DNA from: JAHFKM01 sp035655455 | GTDB lineage: Archaea > Nanobdellota > Nanobdellia > SCGC-AAA011-G17 > GW2011-AR18 | Length of the DNA: 10,460 bases | Assembly (NCBI GenBank): GCA_035655455.1 | Contig: DASRUL010000027.1 | Span: forward strand, 1-10,460 | Direction of reading: 5' to 3' | Shown here: in pieces, positions 5,747 to 10,460 of the stretch | How the letters are laid out: each line of letters begins with the position of its first letter | Numbering within the stretch: the first letter of the stretch is position 1 | The notes under the pieces: generated by a model | Told to the model about the DNA's origin: nothing | The model's database searches: none | What the model saw: only the letters and a program-made list of their open reading frames with translations | Program-made: the position numbers and the translations under genes

Positions 5747-7423
5747 ATGAGCTTAGATGATCCCCATGGAAAGGTCATACCCCTTACCCCATCTCGAGAG
5801 GCAAGAGGATTACTTGACCCTGGTCATTTAGAACCAGGATCCACACTCAAACATCCAATTCTCGATGAAGAATATATCCTTCAACAACAGTTAAGAAAAG
5901 GCGGAGAAGGATACACTTATTTGGCCCATACTCCTGAAGGAAGGAAGAAGGTCGTAAAACTCAGAAGAACGCCCTCAGCTAGAGACCTCGAGGCAACTCT
6001 CCAAGAAGAATATCGCCGCGTTAACACCCTCCTCGGAACAACACTCAGCGCTTTCGCACACGACTCCTTCACCCTTGTCACCCTCGCGGACTATGTTGAA
6101 GGCGAGAACCTTGAAGACGAACTCGTACAAAGCAACAGAGTTTTCACCTCCACAGAAACCGTCGACCTCCTCCTTCAACTCGCTCGCTCCTACCTTCAGC
6201 CACTCCACGAACACGGCCTCGTTCACCGCGATATTAAACCCGCAAACATCATCTGCACAACTGAAGGCAATGAAAGGAAGTTCACCCTCATTGATTTTGG
6301 TTTACTCAAAGAACAACAAGGAAGCGTTACCCTCACTACCTCCATCAGAGGCACCCCTGGATACACCAAGTTCAAAGACAAGTACGAACCTAGCGACGAC
6401 CTCTACTCCACAGCGCGCACCGCCTACTTCACCCTTACCGGGAAACACCCACGATTCGTCGCAGACGAGAAATACGACAAAATGGAAGACGAAGACGTCT
6501 TCAACGCACTTCCCCTTCATCCGAACCTCAAAAAAATTCTCTTCAAAATGCTCGGCCACGAGCCCAAAAACAAATACACCGGCCCTCATGAACTCATAGA
6601 GGATCTTCAAACAGCAGGCTCCCGCCTCCAAGGAACACTCGAACAAGCAATCAACCTCACTTTAGCCAGACGCCTCTCCAACTACCGTGAAGCAACCACC
6701 CTTCCTGATTCCCTCCGGCAAAAGATAGAAGGACTCAGACAGGTCTTCGAAGCGCAATACGCGCCCTGCCAACCCTCTCGCGCCCCCCTCCAGCAAGACT
6801 TCCTCTCAGAACTCGACAACGCCCTCACAGCACTTGGCTATGAAAAAAGACTAATAAAATTAGAAAGTGTGTTACCAAAATCCAAATATCCAAAAAATCT
6901 TACTGTAGAATTTTACGCCAGACTCCGAAGAGACTCCAAAAAAATTGACATCTTAAAAATTCCCAACGGACAAGAAAGAGACCGCTACTTTGAACACTAC
7001 ACTGTTACAAACATCGGCAAGGTAGTAGACCTTGCTCGACAAAACGAACGAGACAAAACAAGAACAGGAGCTTATTTGACAGGTGGAATCATCTCGCTCT
7101 TAGCTCCGCCGGTTATCGGAGCGTGGCAAGGAGCTGAACATTTCGGAGGAGATTGGGGAGGGCTCGTTGGTTTTTTCTTAGGTTTGATTCCTTCAGTTGC
7201 GGTAGGGGTAAGTAGAGGTAAGAATAAAGTTTTTGAAGAGGACGAGCTTACTATTCCTCGCATTTACGCCAGCACCTTACTTCACCTTGCAGGAAGACTT
7301 ACAGACGACCTTATCAACGGACCAGGAAGAGCACTCAGATATTTAAAACAAAATAGGGATCAGCCTGATAAACGACTTTTACGACTAGCACTTACGCCAG
7401 CACCTTACTTCACCTACACATAA
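5747..7423 (+). CDS. Ser/Thr protein kinase with C-terminal membrane hairpin
   Basis: The 558-residue product has a complete Hanks-type kinase domain at about 43-290: the glycine-rich loop LRKGGEGYTYLA (49-60), lysine of VVKL (K71), the catalytic loop HRDIKPAN (160-167), DFG (183-185), the activation-segment end GTPGYTKF (202-209) and SDDLYS (216-221). All catalytic residues are present, so it should phosphorylate Ser/Thr using ATP. A helical region (about 295-435) of no known family follows, then two hydrophobic segments at about 441-460 and 470-488 separated by a short loop, which suggest a membrane hairpin anchoring the kinase with its catalytic domain in the cytoplasm. A 24-bp direct repeat at 7264-7287 and 7392-7415 lies in different frames; the second copy encodes most of the last residues, so the extreme C-terminus may be a recent change. 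Substrates are unknown. Confidence 0.92.
   Translation: MSLDDPHGKVIPLTPSREARGLLDPGHLEPGSTLKHPILDEEYILQQQLRKGGEGYTYLAHTPEGRKKVVKLRRTPSARDLEATLQEEYRRVNTLLGTTLSAFAHDSFTLVTLADYVEGENLEDELVQSNRVFTSTETVDLLLQLARSYLQPLHEHGLVHRDIKPANIICTTEGNERKFTLIDFGLLKEQQGSVTLTTSIRGTPGYTKFKDKYEPSDDLYSTARTAYFTLTGKHPRFVADEKYDKMEDEDVFNALPLHPNLKKILFKMLGHEPKNKYTGPHELIEDLQTAGSRLQGTLEQAINLTLARRLSNYREATTLPDSLRQKIEGLRQVFEAQYAPCQPSRAPLQQDFLSELDNALTALGYEKRLIKLESVLPKSKYPKNLTVEFYARLRRDSKKIDILKIPNGQERDRYFEHYTVTNIGKVVDLARQNERDKTRTGAYLTGGIISLLAPPVIGAWQGAEHFGGDWGGLVGFFLGLIPSVAVGVSRGKNKVFEEDELTIPRIYASTLLHLAGRLTDDLINGPGRALRYLKQNRDQPDKRLLRLALTPAPYFTYT
7264..7287. repeat. 24-bp direct repeat within kinase gene, left copy
   Basis: This copy starts TTACGCCAGCACCTTACTTC, is identical to 7392-7415, and is read here as part of IYASTLLHL. 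The copies are 128 bp apart, so they are in different frames. Confidence 0.85.
7392..7415. repeat. 24-bp direct repeat within kinase gene, right copy
   Basis: This is the second exact copy, read here as part of LTPAPYFTY just before the stop codon. Recombination between the copies would remove 128 bp and the present stop. Confidence 0.85.
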
Positions 7424-7440
7424 AAACATTCTCCTTCTTC

Positions 7441-8760
7441 CTACAATCCCAACTCCCTCACAGCAGTGCCCTTCGACTTCACCGCAAGAGGAGCCTCACC
7501 ACCATGCCATGTGAAACGAGGTCTCACCCGAATAGGATACAAACGCTCAGCATTGTCATCAAGCACAACGGCAGCGCCACGCTCATCAGGAAGCGCATTC
7601 AAATACTTTAAAATATCACTAGCAGCATACGTCTGCATCATCGCATTCAACGCCTCAATATCCTTCCTCGCAGTCACGCGATGGCTTATCACAATATCAG
7701 TCTGCGTCCATACATCCTTATGCACCTCAGCAGGCTGCTGGGTCGCCATCACCAAACACACCCCAGGCTGACGACCCTCCCTCAAAATCTGCACAAGCGC
7801 ATCAGTAGCCAACGTTTTTCTCTCGACAGGCAAGAACTCCTGGACTTCATCAATAAAAATCCACACAATAGGCAACTCGCTTTCATTTTCCTCAACACCA
7901 CTCTTAAAATACCTAAATCCCCTTTGAATATCCTCGACCTCCTCAAGCTTCCGAGCGGCCATCCTTTCACTCATTAATTTTTTACACAAAATGCCAACGA
8001 CTAACGCTTTCACCGTCCACTCCGCGTAGACAGACACGTCCAACACGCTCACTTTTCCGCTCTGAATAATCTCTCTCAACGGCGTGCCTTCCTTACTAAA
8101 AATCCCCCATCCTCTCGCAGCCAAGAAACGGTTTTCCAGCACGTTTTTTACATTCTCCTCAGCGCGATGATCGTTCTTGATACTTTCTATGAGATCCTCA
8201 ATACTAAAATTTTCAATTTCCCCCCTTACCTTTTCCACATTCCTCTCAAGCACCACTCCAGTAGCATCCAACAACGAAACCCCAAACAAGCCAGCCCAAT
8301 CCTCAGTCGTAAGCTCAGCAGGCCTGATCGCAAACGGCACATCAGCAGGAATACCCTTTTCCTTGTATTCGTTAAATTTTCCCGTGGGCGTGTAAATTGT
8401 TACATCAATATTTTTCTTTTCCAGACCCCACTCCCTCAACAAATCCTCATCCTTCTCATTCTGAAATTTCATCGTCCAAAAAATCCCTAACGTGTCCACA
8501 ATCAACACAGCCAATCGATGACGCACCTCATCAGGCAGCGTCGCAATCTCCTCAGCGATCACCGCCCCGCTGTAAGATTTTCCAGAACCTCTCTTACCAG
8601 CAATCAAAATAATATGCGCCTTCGCCACATCCAAAAAAACTTTATTCGACAACGAAGTAACAGCACCCATCTTCACATACAATTTTCCAAGAAAGATCGT
8701 CCCAGCAAGACCCAACACTTTCCTGTCAGCATTCGACCTTCCCAGCACCACCTCGTACAT
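7441..8760 (-). CDS. HerA-like (DUF87) ATPase
   Basis: The 439-residue product has an N-terminal beta-barrel-like segment (about 3-30, compare the HAS barrel of HerA) and a FtsK/HerA-type ATPase core: Walker A GKRGSGKSYS (55-64), Walker B IFIDEVQEF (301-309), the MATQQP strand (338-343, a typical sensor position) and a REGRQPG arginine segment (327-333). A helical insertion fills about 165-235. Proteins of this class form hexameric rings that move along or pump DNA; HerA works with the nuclease NurA in end resection. No nurA is visible here, so this may be a HerA paralogue with another partner. The gene has its own TATA box 35 bp or less after the OB-fold gene and ends 17 bp from the convergent kinase stop. 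Confidence 0.88.
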   Translation of the reverse strand: MYEVVLGRSNADRKVLGLAGTIFLGKLYVKMGAVTSLSNKVFLDVAKAHIILIAGKRGSGKSYSGAVIAEEIATLPDEVRHRLAVLIVDTLGIFWTMKFQNEKDEDLLREWGLEKKNIDVTIYTPTGKFNEYKEKGIPADVPFAIRPAELTTEDWAGLFGVSLLDATGVVLERNVEKVRGEIENFSIEDLIESIKNDHRAEENVKNVLENRFLAARGWGIFSKEGTPLREIIQSGKVSVLDVSVYAEWTVKALVVGILCKKLMSERMAARKLEEVEDIQRGFRYFKSGVEENESELPIVWIFIDEVQEFLPVERKTLATDALVQILREGRQPGVCLVMATQQPAEVHKDVWTQTDIVISHRVTARKDIEALNAMMQTYAASDILKYLNALPDERGAAVVLDDNAERLYPIRVRPRFTWHGGEAPLAVKSKGTAVRELGL

Positions 8761-8782
8761 ACGCCCTCTTCACACTTCTTTC

Positions 8783-8790
8783 CATATAAA
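8783..8790 (-). promoter_or_regulatory. TATA box of the HerA-like gene
   Basis: This reads TTTATATG on the minus strand, centred about 26 bp before the ATG at 8760 and wholly inside the 35-bp gap after the OB-fold gene. It predicts a leaderless mRNA. Confidence 0.6.
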
Positions 8791-8795
8791 GGTTT

Positions 8796-9080
8796 TCAAA
8801 GAACTTCTAACTGACCAAACCTTCCAGCAGTCAACTGCTTCTCACCCTGCCACTCAGAAACATACCCATTCAGCACCTTAATCCTCGCGCCAACTTTCAC
8901 CTTTTCAATCTCATCATTCCACAACGTCAACACAATGGTCCCAGAATCATCCCTCACCTTCGCGTTCGCAACCTTTCCAATTTTTCCAAACTTGTTGAAC
9001 TCTCGAGTAGGACTAATCTCGACAACCTCAGCCTCAACCTCCACCTTTCCCTGCCTCGGCTGCAAATCCTTGATCAACAT
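8796..9080 (-). CDS. Single OB-fold, RPA-like nucleic-acid-binding protein
   Basis: The 94-residue product is one OB fold: KVEVEAEVVEIS (strand 1), KVANAKVRDDSGTIVLTLWN (strands 2-3), then KVGARIKVLNGYVSEWQGEK and a final strand ending LEVL. The DDSGTIVLTLW block is typical of archaeal RPA/SOSS-B-like single-stranded DNA-binding proteins, and the tryptophans at about 54 and 76 could stack on bases. There is no second OB fold, zinc finger or acidic tail, so it is a minimal form. It likely binds ssDNA during replication or repair, next to the clamp loader genes. RNA binding is an alternative. The start is fixed by a TATA box 25 bp upstream. Confidence 0.85.
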   Translation of the reverse strand: MLIKDLQPRQGKVEVEAEVVEISPTREFNKFGKIGKVANAKVRDDSGTIVLTLWNDEIEKVKVGARIKVLNGYVSEWQGEKQLTAGRFGQLEVL

Positions 9081-9101
9081 TACTTTCTGAAAACCCCCCT
9101 C

Positions 9102-9109
9102 TATATAAA
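9102..9109 (-). promoter_or_regulatory. TATA box of the OB-fold gene
   Basis: This reads TTTATATA on the minus strand, centred about 25 bp before the ATG at 9080 and only a few bases after the rfcL stop codon. The OB-fold gene can therefore be transcribed apart from rfcS-rfcL. Confidence 0.6.
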
Positions 9110-9112
9110 CAT

Positions 9113-10264
9113 TTATTTTTTCAAGAACAGCAATTCGTCATCACTCAACGCTAGTTCCTCGGCACACTCGCCCAAAAACGAACGATACAACGGAAACTGC
9201 TGAAACGTTCTTCTCTTGGAAAGATGAATAATACCCGCAAGCCTTTCGCTCACAGCCTTTCTCTTTTGGTTTCTTATATTTCCCTGCCATATCCTCAACG
9301 GCTTCATTGACCTTCTGTATTTGATAAGGCCAGGATACACTTGGCTTTTCGCGCAAGAAACGCCAGCAGACATCAAACAGCTTTGATACACAAGCAGACG
9401 CCAATACTGCCTCCTCCGAATCCTCCCGCGAAACACATCAGCCCTCGCCAAAGAAGCGTACGCTCTCTCCAGATCCTCAGCTTTCTTGTACTCGTGACAG
9501 ACATTCTCCTCCAAAAACAACAAACACTCATCCAAATCAAGATCAACATTCTCCAGAACATGAGAAGAAAGAGAGGCATCACTTACCTTCAGGATGATCT
9601 TCAACGCGTTAAAAATATTCTCCTCTTGATTGCGCGTCTCTAAGCTAGCAACATCCAAAAAACCAGAAGCAGCGCACACCTGTAGATCATTGATCGCAGC
9701 GCGAACATCACCATTCGCCTTTCCAGCAAGCTGAAACAGCCCCTTTTCATCGTATTTAATATTTTCACTCTTACAAATACTTTCAACAATCTTTGCCAAT
9801 GCTTTCATAGAAACAGGCTCACACTCCAATACCACACACCTCTTCCTCAACTCATTAAAACGCAGATCAAACCTATCATTCGCAATCAGCACCATCGCGA
9901 CTCTTGTTTCCTCAACAGCCTTTACCAACGCAGACAAACCACCACGATCCCCCTGACCAGAAATCCCATCCAACTCATCAACCAAAATAAGCCTCTCACA
10001 ACCAAACAGGCTTTTCTGCTTCGACGAAGGAACAACAATCATTTCAATAGAACTCTTATCTCTAAAATCAGAAGCGTTCACCTCGAGCACCTCCATGCCA
10101 AACTGCCCAGCAAGGGCATACACCAGACTTGTCTTTCCACAACCAGCAGGACCAACCAACAACACAGGCTTCTTCCTCTTCACCGCATCAACCAAACCGC
10201 TCACAATCACTTGAGGAATCTCCTCCACCTTTTTAGGTTTATACTTCTCAGTCCACAACATCAT
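9113..10264 (-). CDS. rfcL: Replication factor C large subunit
   Basis: The 383-residue product opens MMLWTEKYKPKKVEEI, the hallmark RFC start, and has an AAA+ module with Walker A GPAGCGKTS (38-46), Walker B LILVDELDG (92-100), sensor 1 IAND (127-130) and sensor 2 GDVRAA (185-190), followed by a helical collar domain. With RfcS it forms the ATP-driven clamp loader that places PCNA on primed DNA. It is shorter than many archaeal RfcL proteins (often 400-500 residues), and I see no canonical Gln-containing PIP box at its end (DDELLFLKK). The start overlaps the rfcS stop as ATGATG/TGA, with GGTGGG just upstream as a Shine-Dalgarno; a TTG 15 bp further up is less likely. Either ATG of the pair (10264 or 10261) could be used. 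Confidence 0.93.
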   Translation of the reverse strand: MMLWTEKYKPKKVEEIPQVIVSGLVDAVKRKKPVLLVGPAGCGKTSLVYALAGQFGMEVLEVNASDFRDKSSIEMIVVPSSKQKSLFGCERLILVDELDGISGQGDRGGLSALVKAVEETRVAMVLIANDRFDLRFNELRKRCVVLECEPVSMKALAKIVESICKSENIKYDEKGLFQLAGKANGDVRAAINDLQVCAASGFLDVASLETRNQEENIFNALKIILKVSDASLSSHVLENVDLDLDECLLFLEENVCHEYKKAEDLERAYASLARADVFRGRIRRRQYWRLLVYQSCLMSAGVSCAKSQVYPGLIKYRRSMKPLRIWQGNIRNQKRKAVSERLAGIIHLSKRRTFQQFPLYRSFLGECAEELALSDDELLFLKK

Positions 10265-10460
10265 CTTCCCACCAGGCAAAACGAAGCCAACAGGCTTTCC
10301 AACTGGATAATATCATCAGCGCCTTCCACCAACCTAAACTCCACCTCACCACATTTCTCAATTAGCTGCAGTTTTTTCTCATCCTTCAGATCCAAGGACC
10401 AGATCTCCTTTTGAATGTGCTTTATCATATCAACACCAGAAAGGCCATTGTTCATCATCG
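10261..10460 (-). CDS. rfcS: Replication factor C small subunit, C-terminal end (5' part outside window)
   Basis: The last 65 or so residues are visible. They match the C-terminal collar of archaeal RfcS: NGLSGVDMIKHIQKEIW, then EKKLQLIEKCGEVEFRLVEG, then IQLESLLASF. The methionines near 10458 are internal; the true start lies beyond the window. The TGA overlaps the rfcL start, implying translational coupling and a matched supply of both clamp loader subunits. Confidence 0.9.
   Translation of the reverse strand, partial: MMNNGLSGVDMIKHIQKEIWSLDLKDEKKLQLIEKCGEVEFRLVEGADDIIQLESLLASFCLVGR

Noticed and set aside
10265..10279. Upstream TTG start for rfcL
   Set aside because: It would overlap the rfcS end by 19 bp and add five residues absent from the usual RFC start; the ATGATG with GGTGGG before it is the better choice.

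Overview
The window looks archaeal. It encodes the end of a replication factor C small subunit fused by overlap to an RFC large subunit, an archaeal Trm5-type tRNA(G37) methyltransferase, a HerA-like (DUF87) ATPase, a small RPA-like OB-fold protein and a candidate box C/D guide RNA. Nearly every gene start has an archaeal TATA box about 25-33 bp upstream. The small genes and the secreted or membrane proteins of unknown function suggest a DPANN-type lineage (Woesearchaeota-like), but that placement is an inference.

Layout. (1) Positions 1-2062, minus strand, are one long open frame with no stop in the window. It encodes a seven-helix membrane protein with a large C-terminal part made of PKD/Ig-like repeats. 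(2) A divergent promoter at about 2063-2113 holds one perfectly palindromic TATA box placed almost equally from both starts; trm5 (2114-3103, plus) reads the other way. (3) Positions 3104-4358 are an accessory patch: a candidate box C/D sRNA, a 130-bp MITE-like element with 14-bp inverted ends and a 9-10-bp target duplication, two strong hairpins, a degenerate HTH-like coding remnant, and a toxin-antitoxin-like pair (a 44-residue ORF plus a Doc/Fic gene broken at a seven-G tract). A 20-bp exact direct repeat, starting at box D of the sRNA and recurring at 4288, brackets most of this patch. (4) 4359-5633, plus: a secreted or membrane-anchored cysteine-repeat protein. (5) 5747-7423, plus: a Ser/Thr protein kinase with a predicted C-terminal membrane hairpin. 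(6) 7441-10460, minus: HerA-like ATPase, OB-fold protein, rfcL and the 3' end of rfcS, a DNA replication and repair block.

rfcS and rfcL overlap by four bases and are surely cotranscribed to form the clamp loader. The OB-fold gene and the HerA-like gene follow on the same strand, but each has its own TATA box, so they are separate transcription units with related roles (ssDNA binding and DNA pumping). The surface protein, the membrane kinase and the seven-helix protein look like cell-envelope or signalling functions, with no proven link between them. The most unusual part is the 3.24-4.31 kb patch, which has the marks of a small inserted and decaying island.
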